From assembly GCA_964568975.1 (NCBI GenBank), contig CAZMSO010000017.1, forward strand, positions 1 through 64,000: 64,000 nucleotides of DNA, read 5' to 3'. The position numbers and the translations under genes were made by a program. Shown here piece by piece: positions 42,007 to 50,466 of the stretch. Source of the stretch: CAZADA01 sp964568975 (GTDB lineage Bacteria; Pseudomonadota; Alphaproteobacteria; Caulobacterales; Maricaulaceae). The notes under the pieces were generated by a model. It made no database searches. It worked only from the letters and a program-made list of their open reading frames with translations, and was not told the DNA's origin. Each line of letters opens with the position of its first letter. Positions within the stretch are counted from its first letter, which is position 1.

Positions 42007-43353
42007 GTGACGACGGCGATTTCCGCGCGAGTGTTGATCACTGCGCCGCGTCCATCGACGGCGGGGGCGCTGGCGGTTCAGCTGGCGCGTTGCGGCGTCA
42101 CGGCCGCCAGCGCCGCCGGCGATGAGGCCGCCATCGCGGAGGCGCGCCGCGGCGCGGCCGACGCCATTGTGCTCGACGCCGCAGGGCGGCCCCGCGCGGA
42201 GGCGGCTGCACTCGCGCGACAGCTGCGCGAGGCCGCCGCGCCGCGCCGGCCGGTGGTGCTGGCGTTGTTGGATCAGCCGGCCGCGGATGCGCGCGAGGAC
42301 GCGCCTTTTGACGCGGTGCTGCTGGCGCCGAGCTTCGACACGCAAATCGCCGCGCGCCTGAAAACGCTCGTGCGTCTCGCGGTGATGGAGGATGAGGCGC
42401 AGGTGCGCGCGACATCCGTCGCCGCCCATGGCGGCCGGCTGCGGCGCACCCGCGCGCCGCGTCCCGACGCGGCGTGGGAAGCCCTTTATATGGGCGCGCC
42501 GTCGCGGGATTATTTAGCGATTAACCGCGCCGTCACAGCGGCCGACGGCGTGCTGTCGGCGTCATTCTCAACGTTCGCCGGCTTTGATTTTCTCCATGAG
42601 CGTGATTTTGACGCGGTCATTCTCAACGCCTTAGACGATGACGACGGCGCGTTGACCATTTGTTCAGCGCTGCGGCGCAACACGCGCTTGTTTCATCTGC
42701 CGGCCCTAATGCTGGTTCGCGCTGGGGCCTATGACCGCGCGGAGGAGGCGTTTGAACGCGGCGCCTCGGACTTGTTGGCGGCGGGCGCGGGCCATGACGA
42801 GATCATTGCGCGGATCACGGCGCTGACGCGTGAGCGTCGGCGGCGCGAACGGCTGCGCGCGGCGTTTGCCGCCTTGCGCGCGCCGGAAGTGACCGACGCC
42901 GAGACGGGTCTTGTCTCGGCGGCGTTTTTTATGGATCACCTCCAGCGCATGGCGGAGCGCGCCCGCTGCCTCGACCGCCCGCTCTCCTTGCTGGTGTTGC
43001 GTGCCGAAGCGCCGCCGGAGGCCGACCGCGGCGCGCGCGCGGCGGCTTATCGGCAACTCGGCGGCATGATTCGCCGCCTTGTTCGGGTGGAGGATTGCGC
43101 GGCCCGCTTGGAAACAAATGTCTACGCCGTGGCGCTGCCGGGATGTGCGTTGGCGGCGGCGCGCAAAACCGCTGAGCGCCTGGAGGCGGTGGGCGAATGC
43201 ACCGCCTTTGAGGGGCGCGACGATATGGACGACCCGTTCCAGATGACGCTGCACGCCGCGGCCGCGGAGCTTCGCGCCCAAGAAACAGGCCGCGGGCTTC
43301 TTCTGCGCACCCTCGCCGCGTTTCGCCCTAAAGCGGACGTGAAGGCGGTCTAA
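42007..43353 (+). CDS. PopA-like protein: two degenerate receivers and a catalytically dead GGDEF domain
   Basis: A 448-residue protein from GTG 42007, with the PleD/PopA layout. Receiver 1 (about 7-125) keeps an Asp in DAIVLDAAG but lacks the acidic pocket and the Lys. Receiver 2 (about 160-280) has Asn at the acceptor (FDAVILNAL). The GGDEF domain (about 295-430) starts VTDAETGLVSAAFFMDHL. Its active motif, aligned to GGEEF, reads ETNVY (369-373), so diguanylate cyclase activity is unlikely. The inhibitory c-di-GMP site RxxD is kept as RVED (360-363). Caulobacter PopA has this same design and uses c-di-GMP binding to target CtrA for degradation. Orthology is my inference from architecture and length. 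Confidence 0.72.
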   Translation: MTTAISARVLITAPRPSTAGALAVQLARCGVTAASAAGDEAAIAEARRGAADAIVLDAAGRPRAEAAALARQLREAAAPRRPVVLALLDQPAADAREDAPFDAVLLAPSFDTQIAARLKTLVRLAVMEDEAQVRATSVAAHGGRLRRTRAPRPDAAWEALYMGAPSRDYLAINRAVTAADGVLSASFSTFAGFDFLHERDFDAVILNALDDDDGALTICSALRRNTRLFHLPALMLVRAGAYDRAEEAFERGASDLLAAGAGHDEIIARITALTRERRRRERLRAAFAALRAPEVTDAETGLVSAAFFMDHLQRMAERARCLDRPLSLLVLRAEAPPEADRGARAAAYRQLGGMIRRLVRVEDCAARLETNVYAVALPGCALAAARKTAERLEAVGECTAFEGRDDMDDPFQMTLHAAAAELRAQETGRGLLLRTLAAFRPKADVKAV

Positions 43354-43537
43354 CTCGCCTTGTGTCGCATGCCGCGACGGCAAGCCTTGCAGTGTGGCGG
43401 CGTGTGACGGCATGGTCCATCGGCTGCTTGACGCGGCGCGCCACGCCGGTGTGGCGCGTCGACCCACGCAAGCCTCCGGCCGCTCCGGCCATCACTCAGC
43501 GATCGGTCGATCGCACATCACGATGTGAGGGGACACA

Positions 43538-44029
43538 ATGACACGCATCAAACTCATCGCCGCGAGCTGCGCGGTGGCCGGCGTCGCGGCGTGCGCCACG
43601 ACGACGGAACCCGTCGAGGGCGTTTCCGACGACGCCGTAGTGGAAACCGTCGCGGTCAACCCGGCGGACGCCTTTGAGCAAGAAGTGGGCTCGCGCGTCT
43701 ACTTTGACTTCGACAGCGCGGCGCTCTCCTCCGACGCCCGCAGCACCTTGGGCGCGCAAGCCGCCTGGCTGTCGCGCGCCGACAACGCCGACATCCGCAT
43801 CCTCGTCGCCGGCAACGCCGATGAGCGCGGAACCGTGGACTACAACCAAGCCCTCGGTGAAAAGCGCGCGCAAGCGGCCGTGGATTATCTGGTCGCCGCC
43901 GGCATCGACGCCGACCGCATTGAGATGATCTCTTATGGCGAGAACGCGCCCGTCGATTCGGGTTCTAACGAATCGGCCTGGGCGAAAAACCGCAACGCCC
44001 AAAGCGTTCTGATCCTGGCCGGCTCTTAA
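43538..44029 (+). CDS. pal: Peptidoglycan-associated lipoprotein (OmpA-like)
   Basis: Outer-membrane lipoprotein that binds peptidoglycan and, in the Tol-Pal system, helps the envelope constrict at division. The 163-residue product has a lipobox ending VAAC (Cys19) and an OmpA C-like domain with SRVYFDFDSAALSSDAR, AGNADERGTVDYNQALGEKR and SYGENAPVDSGSNESAWAKN, including the Asp and Arg that contact diaminopimelate. It starts at ATG 43538, after GAGGGG. No tolQRAB or cpoB genes flank it, so it may be a Pal paralogue or a displaced pal. A short dyad CACATC-AC-GATGTG (43514-43527) lies just upstream. Confidence 0.88.
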   Translation: MTRIKLIAASCAVAGVAACATTTEPVEGVSDDAVVETVAVNPADAFEQEVGSRVYFDFDSAALSSDARSTLGAQAAWLSRADNADIRILVAGNADERGTVDYNQALGEKRAQAAVDYLVAAGIDADRIEMISYGENAPVDSGSNESAWAKNRNAQSVLILAGS

Positions 44030-44102
44030 GGCGTCAGCTTTGGTGGGTTCGGGACGCGCCGCGAGGGCGCGCTCCCGGGCCTGCGGGCCACGCCCCGCCA
44101 CA

Positions 44103-45068
44103 CTATGCGCCCCAATCGAGGCCGAGCGCCTGATAGCGCGCGCGGTCATCCACCCAGCCTTCGCGCACTTTGACATGCAAGAAGAGGTGGACGCGCCGGC
44201 CCAGCGCCTGCTCGAGCTCTTCGCGCGCGGCTTGGCCGATCGCCTTAATGGCTTGGCCGCCCTTGCCGAGCGCGATTTTTCGCTGGCTCTCCCGCTGCAC
44301 GAACACGGTTTGCTCCACCCGCACCGATCCATCCTCGCGGGCGGTCCAGCTGTCGGTCTCCACGGTCGAGGCGTAAGGCAGTTCTTCATGGAGCCGCAGG
44401 AACAGCTTCTCGCGCGTGATTTCCGCGGCCAGCAAACGCTGGGGCAAATCCGCGACCTGGTCTTGCGGATAAAGCCAAGGACCCGCTGGCATCGCCGCCG
44501 CTAAGGCGTCCGCGAGCCGGTCGATCCCGTCGCCCTTGGCCGCCGCAATCATAAACACATCTGTGTACGCGCCGGTCTCCATCGCCGTTTTCGCTTGAGC
44601 GAGCAGGCGTTCGCGCGCCATGAGATCAATCTTGTTGAGCGCCAGAAACGCCGTGCGCCCTGTGTCCGCCAGCCCGGCAAGGACGCGCGCGTCGTCCTCC
44701 GCGCTGCGCCGGTCCGCGGGCGAGCCGCCGCCCCGCGCGACCCGGTCCGCCGCCGCGCCGTCGACCACATGCACGAGCGCGTCCGCGTCCGCCGCCCCGG
44801 ACCAGGCCGCCGCGACCATCGCCCGATCCAGCCGTCGCTTCGGTGCAAACACGCCCGGCGTGTCCACGAGCACGATTTGCGCAGGCCCATGGAGCGCGAC
44901 GCCGCGCACTTGGAACCGCGTGGTTTGGACTTTGTGCGTGACGATGGAGACTTTCTGGCCGACGAGCGCGTTCACAAGCGTCGACTTCCCCGCGTTCGGC
45001 GCGCCGAGGATGGCGGCGAACCCAGCGCGGGTCGGGGATGCGTCAGTGGCGGTCAGCGAGTCAGGCAT
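44103..45068 (-). CDS. era: GTPase Era
   Basis: A GTPase that binds the 16S rRNA 3' end and assists 30S assembly. The 321-residue product has the P-loop LGAPNAGKST (residues 21-30), switch region TTRFQVRGVA, the G3 motif VLVDTPGVF, G4 NKID in FLALNKIDLM and a SAAKGDG-like G5 (IAAAKGDGI). The C-terminal KH domain has EQTVFVQRESQRKIALGKGG and GRRVHLFLHVKVREGW. It lies 173 bp after rnc on the same strand, slightly looser than the usual rnc-era spacing. It is convergent with pal rather than followed by recO. Confidence 0.96.
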   Translation of the reverse strand: MPDSLTATDASPTRAGFAAILGAPNAGKSTLVNALVGQKVSIVTHKVQTTRFQVRGVALHGPAQIVLVDTPGVFAPKRRLDRAMVAAAWSGAADADALVHVVDGAAADRVARGGGSPADRRSAEDDARVLAGLADTGRTAFLALNKIDLMARERLLAQAKTAMETGAYTDVFMIAAAKGDGIDRLADALAAAMPAGPWLYPQDQVADLPQRLLAAEITREKLFLRLHEELPYASTVETDSWTAREDGSVRVEQTVFVQRESQRKIALGKGGQAIKAIGQAAREELEQALGRRVHLFLHVKVREGWVDDRARYQALGLDWGA

Positions 45069-45241
45069 GACCCCACTGTGGGCGAGGCGCGCGTCATGGT
45101 CTATGGCCTGTCTATGGCCTCGCCCCCACGCCGCGTCCTAGGCGCGCCGCCGGCGCTCGCTCGGACCCAGACGCCGCGGCTGTCGCCTGAATCCGTCTTT
45201 TCATCCCGTCTCCTCGCTCTGCGCCAGCCACGAAAGGGCGG

Positions 45242-45997
45242 TTAGGGACGCGTGACGCGCGCAAGCAGCGCCGCCGCCGCCGCGCGTTCAGCGGCTTGCT
45301 TCGATCCGCCCTCGCCCTCGGCCGCCGCCTCGCCGGCCGCATCCGCAAGCGTCAGCCGCGCGCTGACGGTGAATTGGGGCCGATGATCAGGGCCCGAACG
45401 CGCGACGAGCGCATAAACGGGCGCAGCAAGCTTGCGGGCGGCGGCCCATTCTTGAAGCGCGCTCTTGGGATCCTTCGGCCGTTCCACGAGGCCATCGAGC
45501 TCCTCGGCCCAATAGCGTTCAAAAAACGCCCGCGCCGCCTCAAGCCCGCCATCGAGGTAAAGCGCGCCGATCACCGCCTCGCACGCATCGCCTAGGATCG
45601 AGTCCTTATCGCGCCCGCCGCGGTCAGCCTCTGCGCGCGCCATGCGTAAGGCCGGGCCAAGATCGGCCCGCCGAGCCGCGCGCGCGCATGTTTCCTGACG
45701 CACCAGCGCGTTGAGCCGCGGCGCCAGGCCGCCCTCATCCACCCCCGCAAAGCGCGCAAACAGCGCCTCCGCCGCGAGCAGGCCGAGCACCCGGTCGCCC
45801 AAAAACTCCAAGCGCTCATTGTTGGCCTCACGCGCGCGACCATCGCCATGGCTGGCGTGGGTGAGGGCGCGCGTCAGCAAGCTGCGGTCGCGAAATGGAT
45901 GGCTGAGCCGGTGTTCCAACTGATCGTGTGCAGAGCGCGCCGTCGCCGCCTCCTGCGGGGATGTGCGGGCCGTCGCGCCGCCGCGCGGGCGCGTCAA
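45242..45997 (-). CDS. rnc: Ribonuclease III
   Basis: Cleaves double-stranded RNA in rRNA processing and regulation. The 251-residue product begins at a TTG (45995-45997) overlapping the lepB stop (TTGA) with GGAGAT upstream in lepB; no ATG or GTG precedes the conserved region. The catalytic domain has NERLEFLGDRVLGLLAAEAL and DSILGDACEAVIGALYLDGG with the metal-binding Glu and Asp residues. The C-terminal dsRNA-binding domain has KSALQEWAAARKLAAPVY and GGSKQAAERAAAAALL. The N-terminal 25 residues are unconserved. Confidence 0.95.
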   Translation of the reverse strand: MTRPRGGATARTSPQEAATARSAHDQLEHRLSHPFRDRSLLTRALTHASHGDGRAREANNERLEFLGDRVLGLLAAEALFARFAGVDEGGLAPRLNALVRQETCARAARRADLGPALRMARAEADRGGRDKDSILGDACEAVIGALYLDGGLEAARAFFERYWAEELDGLVERPKDPKSALQEWAAARKLAAPVYALVARSGPDHRPQFTVSARLTLADAAGEAAAEGEGGSKQAAERAAAAALLARVTRP

Positions 45998-46860
45998 AAG
46001 CGCATCTCCGCATCGGCGCGGGCGAAAAAGCGTTCTGTGCGGAATTCGCCCCAGCTTGCGGGGTCAAACACACGAAAGCCCGGCGTGGTGGAGACGACCA
46101 CCCGTTCGGCCCGGCCGATCACAGCCTCCATCGGCACAAACCCCATGCGATCGGCGCGGCGGCTGTCGATGGAATCATCGCGATTGTCGCCCAGCACAAA
46201 GAGCGCGTCCTGCGGCACAGTCACCGGCGCCATGTCGTCAACGCCCGCCGGCGCTCCTTCATACTGATAGTGGAAGATGGTGTGGCGACGCCCGCCCTCA
46301 CCCGGGTCCGGCACGGTCTCCGTGTGGGCGATCATCGTCACGTCGCGGCCGCGGGCGTCCTGGCCCGCATAAGCGCCCAGCGCGTCTTGCGGAAGAGCTC
46401 GGCCATTAAGCACCACGAGGCCGGCTTTCAGCGCCACTGTGTCGCCGGGAACGCCCACGACCCGCTTCACATAAACACGTCCCTCATCGCGCGCATTGCG
46501 AAACACCACAATGTCGCCATGGCGCGGCGCGGCCGTCGGCGCCAGCGCGTCCGCGCCCGGGATCGCGCTCATGAGCCGCGCCCACGGGCCCCCGCGATAC
46601 GCGGTCTTGTTCACCAGCACATAATCGCCCGCCAACAGCGTCGGCGCCATCGACACCCCGGAAATGTGGAAGGGCTGAGCCACCACCGCGCGCACGCCAA
46701 AAGCAAGCGCTAAGACCGCCAGCGCAAACGCCCCATCGCGCACCCACCCACGTCGGGCGGGCGCGCGCGTGCGCGGCGGCGCAGGGATGCGATCCGGCGT
46801 CACAGGTTCAAAAACATCGGCCGCCGCGCCCGCTTCCGGCGCCTCCGCCGCCGCGCTCAT
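45994..46860 (-). CDS. lepB: Signal peptidase I
   Basis: Cleaves signal peptides from exported proteins at the outer face of the inner membrane. The 288-residue product has a Pro/Ala-rich cytoplasmic N-terminus, one membrane helix (about 43-62, FALAVLALAFGVRAVVA), catalytic Ser in FHISGVSMAPTLLAGDY, the general base Lys in VYVKRVVGVPGD, and box E-like FVLGDNRDDSIDSR. Its ATG overlaps the acpS stop, and its stop overlaps the rnc TTG. This acpS-lepB-rnc-era order is conserved in alphaproteobacteria. Confidence 0.96.
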   Translation of the reverse strand: MSAAAEAPEAGAAADVFEPVTPDRIPAPPRTRAPARRGWVRDGAFALAVLALAFGVRAVVAQPFHISGVSMAPTLLAGDYVLVNKTAYRGGPWARLMSAIPGADALAPTAAPRHGDIVVFRNARDEGRVYVKRVVGVPGDTVALKAGLVVLNGRALPQDALGAYAGQDARGRDVTMIAHTETVPDPGEGGRRHTIFHYQYEGAPAGVDDMAPVTVPQDALFVLGDNRDDSIDSRRADRMGFVPMEAVIGRAERVVVSTTPGFRVFDPASWGEFRTERFFARADAEMRF

Positions 46861-47318
46861 CGCCCCGCCTCCCGCGCCGCGACAACGACCGGCGCTGTCT
46901 CCGACCAGCGCGCCTGCTCAGCCGTCAGCGCTTCAATCATCACCATCGCCTGGGCCCAAGGAAAATCGTCCGTCATCGACACATGCACCCGCATCACCGC
47001 GCCGTCAGGCGTCATGGCGTGCAAGCGGCGCGCCGCGCCCCCCTCCAGCGCAAGCGTCGGCTGGCCGGTGGGAAGGTTGACGACGCCAATGTCGCGCCAG
47101 GCGACGCCGCGCCGCGGCACGCCGGTGCCGAGCGCTTTGGCGGCGGCCTCCTTCGCGGCGAAGCGGCGCGCATAGCTCGGCGCACGGTCGGCGCGCCGGT
47201 CGCTGCGCGCGCGCTCCACTTCCGTGAACACGCGGTGCGTGAACCGGTCGCCGAACCGCTCAAGCGTCGCGGCGATGCGGCGAATGTCGGCGATGTCGAC
47301 GCCAAGACCCACAATCAT
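46857..47318 (-). CDS. acpS: Holo-[acyl-carrier-protein] synthase
   Basis: Attaches 4'-phosphopantetheine from CoA to acyl carrier protein. The 153-residue product has the metal-binding Asp in IVGLGVDIADIRRI, then FTHRVFTEVERARS and the catalytic Glu region RFAAKEAAAKALGTG. The segment WRDIGVVNLPTGQPTLALEG is typical, and HVSMTDDFPWAQAMVMIEAL ends the fold. About 15 residues trail past the usual end. It is coupled to lepB by a 4-bp overlap and separated from pdxJ by 112 bp. Confidence 0.94.
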   Translation of the reverse strand: MIVGLGVDIADIRRIAATLERFGDRFTHRVFTEVERARSDRRADRAPSYARRFAAKEAAAKALGTGVPRRGVAWRDIGVVNLPTGQPTLALEGGAARRLHAMTPDGAVMRVHVSMTDDFPWAQAMVMIEALTAEQARWSETAPVVVAAREAGR

Positions 47319-47395
47319 GGGCGTGTTCTAAACCGCGCCGCGCTCAGACCCAATGGCCCTCGGCCCAAAGGAGCCTCGCCACACCGCGCCGCCGC

Positions 47396-47437
47396 CTGGG
47401 CCTCACGCGCTGGGCCTCACGCGCTGGGCCTCACGCG
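47396..47437. repeat. Three 14-bp tandem repeats running into the pdxJ stop codon
   Basis: CTGGGCCTCACGCG is repeated exactly three times (47396-47409, 47410-47423, 47424-47437). The third copy contains the pdxJ stop codon (47431-47433). It lies in the pdxJ-acpS gap, in the region both genes would transcribe through. Confidence 0.92.
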
Positions 47438-48180
47438 CGGGCGGCCGCAATGCGGGCTTTCATCGCCTCGACCGCCCCCGCAAGACCGAGAAAGACCGCC
47501 TCGCCGACCAGGAAATGGCCAATGTTGAGCTCCGCGATGGGAGACACCGCCGCCACCGGCCCCACCGTGTCAAAGGCGAGGCCATGGCCGGCGTGGACTT
47601 CAAGGCTGCGCGCCGCCGCCAAGGCCGCACCCGCGCCCAGCCTTGCAAGCTCGGCCTCCCGCGCAGCGCCCGCAGGCGCGTCGCAATAATCGCCGGTGTG
47701 CAGCTCCACGACCGGCGCGCCGAGGCCGGCGGCCGCCTCAATCGCGTCTGGGTCGGGATCAATAAAGAGCGACACCCGGATCCCGGCGTCTGCAAGGCGC
47801 GCGACCACGGGTCGAAGCGCCGCGCGCTGACCCACGACGTCCAAGCCGCCCTCCGTCGTGCGTTCCTCGCGCTTTTCCGGCACCAGGCAACAGGCGTGCG
47901 GACGCACGGCGAGCGCGATAGCGATCATCGCGTCGGTGGCCGCCATCTCCAGATTGAGCGGCGCCGCGCCATGGGCGGCGAACCGGCGCACATCCTCGTC
48001 GCAAATGTGGCGGCGATCCTCGCGCAAATGCATTGTGATCCCGTCAGCGCCCGCTGCGATAGCCGCCGCCGCCGCGCGTACGGGGTCTGGGTGACGGCCG
48101 CCGCGGGCGTTGCGCACCGTCGCCACATGATCGACGTTGACGCCCAGGCGCGGCGTAGCGGGGACCGCCGGCGTCGTCAT
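47431..48180 (-). CDS. pdxJ: Pyridoxine 5'-phosphate synthase
   Basis: Final ring-closing step of DXP-dependent vitamin B6 synthesis, joining aminoacetone phosphate and deoxyxylulose phosphate. The 249-residue TIM barrel has RLGVNVDHVATVRNARGG, GADGITMHLREDRRHICDED, NLEMAATDAMIAIA, CCLVPEKREERTTEGGLDV, SLFIDPDPDAIEAAA, VELHTGDYC and VHAGHGLAFDTVGPVA. The family's catalytic His/Glu residues are present in these segments. The ATG overlaps the pyrE stop by 4 bp. Confidence 0.97.
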   Translation of the reverse strand: MTTPAVPATPRLGVNVDHVATVRNARGGRHPDPVRAAAAAIAAGADGITMHLREDRRHICDEDVRRFAAHGAAPLNLEMAATDAMIAIALAVRPHACCLVPEKREERTTEGGLDVVGQRAALRPVVARLADAGIRVSLFIDPDPDAIEAAAGLGAPVVELHTGDYCDAPAGAAREAELARLGAGAALAAARSLEVHAGHGLAFDTVGPVAAVSPIAELNIGHFLVGEAVFLGLAGAVEAMKARIAAARA

Positions 48181-48824
48181 GAGGACGGCCCCGTCGCCGG
48201 CGCGTCCGGGCGGCTGCCCGGCTTGATCGGGGGGATCGCCGCCAGCTCCGGCGGCACGGCGTCCGGCGCATAATCAGGCACGTTCAGCACAGCTAAAGCC
48301 TGAAGCGGCGCGCCAAGGGCCGCCGCCGCCCGCCCGCCGGAGCGGTCAATCAGACACGCCACCGCCACCGGCCGCCCGCCGGCGGCCCTCACCGCGTCCA
48401 CAGCCTCGCGCGCGGAGAGCCCCGTGGAGACAATATCCTCCACCACCAGCACCGGCGCGCCGGCCGGCAGCGCGAACCCCCGCCGCAACGCAAAACCGGC
48501 GTCTGTGCGCTCAAGATAAAAGAAGGGCCGCTGGAGCTGGCGCGCCGTCTCAAACCCAAACACCACCGCGCCCATTACGGGCGAAATCACATAAGCCGGC
48601 GGCTCCGGCAACGCGCGCGCGGCGGCCGCAAGACCCCCGGCGAGGCGGCTGACGCGGTCCGGGTCGACGCCCGCCAACGCTTTGTTGAGATAAAGCGCGG
48701 ACCGGCGGCCCGAAGACAAAATGAAATGGCCCTCCAGCACCGCCCCGGCGTCGCGGAACTCCTGAAGCACGTCTTCAGCGCGGAGCGCGGCGGGTTGGTC
48801 TGAGGGGGGCGGCGATACCGTCAT
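48177..48824 (-). CDS. pyrE: Orotate phosphoribosyltransferase
   Basis: Joins orotate and PRPP to form OMP in pyrimidine synthesis. From ATG 48824 (MTVSPPPSD) the protein is 215 residues; an upstream in-frame start would add an unconserved leader. It has the EGHFILSSGRRSALYLNKA segment, SPVMGAVVFGFETARQL, FALRRGFALPAGAPVLVVED and the PRPP-binding loop VVEDIVSTGLSAREAV. The catalytic-loop Lys residues of the E. coli enzyme appear mainly as Arg. It resembles the short crenarchaeal-type alphaproteobacterial form. It is coupled to pdxJ. Confidence 0.93.
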   Translation of the reverse strand: MTVSPPPSDQPAALRAEDVLQEFRDAGAVLEGHFILSSGRRSALYLNKALAGVDPDRVSRLAGGLAAAARALPEPPAYVISPVMGAVVFGFETARQLQRPFFYLERTDAGFALRRGFALPAGAPVLVVEDIVSTGLSAREAVDAVRAAGGRPVAVACLIDRSGGRAAAALGAPLQALAVLNVPDYAPDAVPPELAAIPPIKPGSRPDAPATGPSS

Positions 48825-48908
48825 AGCGAGGATGTAGCCAGTTTCGCGCCGCACGCCCAGCCATGAACGTCTCACACACGCGGCCGCCGCGCCCGGGGCG
48901 CTCGCGCC

Positions 48909-49382
48909 TCACCCGCGATCGCGCAACAGCCGCGCTTTGTCGCGCGCCCAATCGCGGTCGCGCTCGACATCGCGCTTGTCATGGGCTTTGCGCCCGACCG
49001 CGAGGCCAAGGAGCACTTTCGCCAAGCCGCGATCGTTGAAGTAGAGTTTCAGCGGCACAATCGTGCGCCCCTCGCGCTGCACCGCGCCCGTGAGTTTGGC
49101 GATCTCGCGACGGTGCAGCAGCAATTTGCGCGGCCGTTTGGGGGCGTGGTTTTCGCGGTTGGCTTGAGCGTATTCCGGGATATCGGCGTTGATCAGGTAA
49201 ATCGCGCCCTTCTCCGCGCTGGCGTAGCTTTCTGCAATGTTGGCGCGGCCGAGACGCAAAGCCTTCACTTCCGAGCCGGTGAGCATAATGCCGGCCTCAA
49301 TCGTATCCTCGATCGTGTATTCGCGTCGGGCGCGGCGGTTCTCCGCCACCAGGCCGTCGCCGCGGGTCTTGGTCTGGGCCAT
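48909..49382 (-). CDS. smpB: SsrA-binding protein
   Basis: Binds tmRNA and rescues stalled ribosomes. From ATG 49382 the protein is 157 residues, the normal size. It has NRRARREYTIEDTIEAGIML, TGSEVKALRLGRANIAESYA, PKRPRKLLLHRREIAKL and the C-terminal KAHDKRDVERDRDWARDKA tail that enters the mRNA channel. Family members contact tmRNA through the EVKALR strand. No ssrA gene is in the window. It follows dapA on the same strand, as in many alphaproteobacteria. Confidence 0.97.
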   Translation of the reverse strand: MAQTKTRGDGLVAENRRARREYTIEDTIEAGIMLTGSEVKALRLGRANIAESYASAEKGAIYLINADIPEYAQANRENHAPKRPRKLLLHRREIAKLTGAVQREGRTIVPLKLYFNDRGLAKVLLGLAVGRKAHDKRDVERDRDWARDKARLLRDRG

Positions 49383-49434
49383 GGCGTTGACACCCACGAA
49401 GGAGCAGGCGCGTTCGCGCCCAAACGGGCGCGGG

Positions 49435-50334
49435 TTATGACGCAGGCTCCGGGGCGAGCGCAAGCTCCAAAGCCGCCTCCACACGCACCGCGGCCTCAGC
49501 GTCCGGCGGCGTGATCGGCGCGCGCACATCCGGCCGGCACCGGTCCAAAAGCGACAACGCATATTTGCTCGGCCCAGGGCTTGGGCTCGCGAAGAGCGCG
49601 TCATGCAGCGGCGCGAGTTGATCGTTGACCGCGCGGGCCTCCGCCATCCGCCCCGCCAGCGCGGCGTCATGCATGCGCGCCATCAAGGCCGGCGCCACAT
49701 TGGCGGTCACAGAAATCGTCCCGTCGCCGCCGAGGGCCACAAAGCCGAGCGCGCTCGCATCATCGCCGGAGAAGAGGAGAAAGCCGGGCGCGCATTGGCG
49801 GCGCAGCCGCGCCACCCGCGCCACATCCGCGGTTGCGTCCTTCACGCCCACAATATTGGGGTGCGCGCTGAGCCGCGCGAGCGTCTCCACGCTCAAATTG
49901 ACGCCCGTGCGTTTCGGCACGGTGTAAGCGACAATCGGCAGCGCCACGGCGTCCGCGAGCGCTGTGTAGTGGGCGTAAAGCCCGTCTTGGTTGGGCGTGT
50001 TGTAGTACGGCGTGACGACGAGGGCGGCGTCCGCGCCCACCTCCTTGGCGTGGCGCAGCTTCTCCACGCACGCAGCGGTGTCTGGACCGCCTGCGCCCGC
50101 AATGACGGGAACGCGCCCCGCGACGGTGTCGATCACCGTTTCCAGAACCCGCCGGCGCTCCGCCTCGCTGAGGGTTGCGGCCTCCCCTGTCGTGCCGACG
50201 GGGGCGAGGCCGTGGGTTCCCGACTCAAGGTGCCATGTCGCCAAATGGCGCAGCGCCTCGACATCGACCGCCCCATCGCGGAACGGAGTCACTAACGCGC
50301 ACAGCGCGCCCTGAACCAAGACGGGCGGGGTCAC
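49435..50334 (-). CDS. dapA: 4-hydroxy-tetrahydrodipicolinate synthase
   Basis: Condenses pyruvate and aspartate semialdehyde on the lysine/diaminopimelate route. The 299-residue TIM barrel starts at GTG 50334, five bases after GAGG. Catalytic elements are present: VGTTGEAATLS (Thr pair), VVTPYYNTPNQDG (Tyr), and the Schiff-base Lys in NIVGVKDATADVARV. The motif usually reading YNVPxRT is YTVPKRT here, keeping the catalytic Tyr but changing Asn to Thr. It is divergent from the lytic transglycosylase gene (132 bp between starts), a common alphaproteobacterial pairing. Confidence 0.95.
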   Translation of the reverse strand: MTPPVLVQGALCALVTPFRDGAVDVEALRHLATWHLESGTHGLAPVGTTGEAATLSEAERRRVLETVIDTVAGRVPVIAGAGGPDTAACVEKLRHAKEVGADAALVVTPYYNTPNQDGLYAHYTALADAVALPIVAYTVPKRTGVNLSVETLARLSAHPNIVGVKDATADVARVARLRRQCAPGFLLFSGDDASALGFVALGGDGTISVTANVAPALMARMHDAALAGRMAEARAVNDQLAPLHDALFASPSPGPSKYALSLLDRCRPDVRAPITPPDAEAAVRVEAALELALAPEPAS

Positions 50335-50466
50335 GAAAACCTCGGATAGGCTGATCGGATCATAAGCTTTGCAGTCTAGGCAAGGCCGCGGACGGCGCCA
50401 ACGGGCATCGCGTTTCAGGCTTGGCGCGGCGCCTGCAATCCGCCACCATGAGAATCAGGGGCGTGT

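Noticed and set aside
45069..45241. A small gene between era and rnc
   Set aside because: No conserved frame is seen; the region has a short 11-bp duplication (45100-45121) and otherwise looks like spacer.
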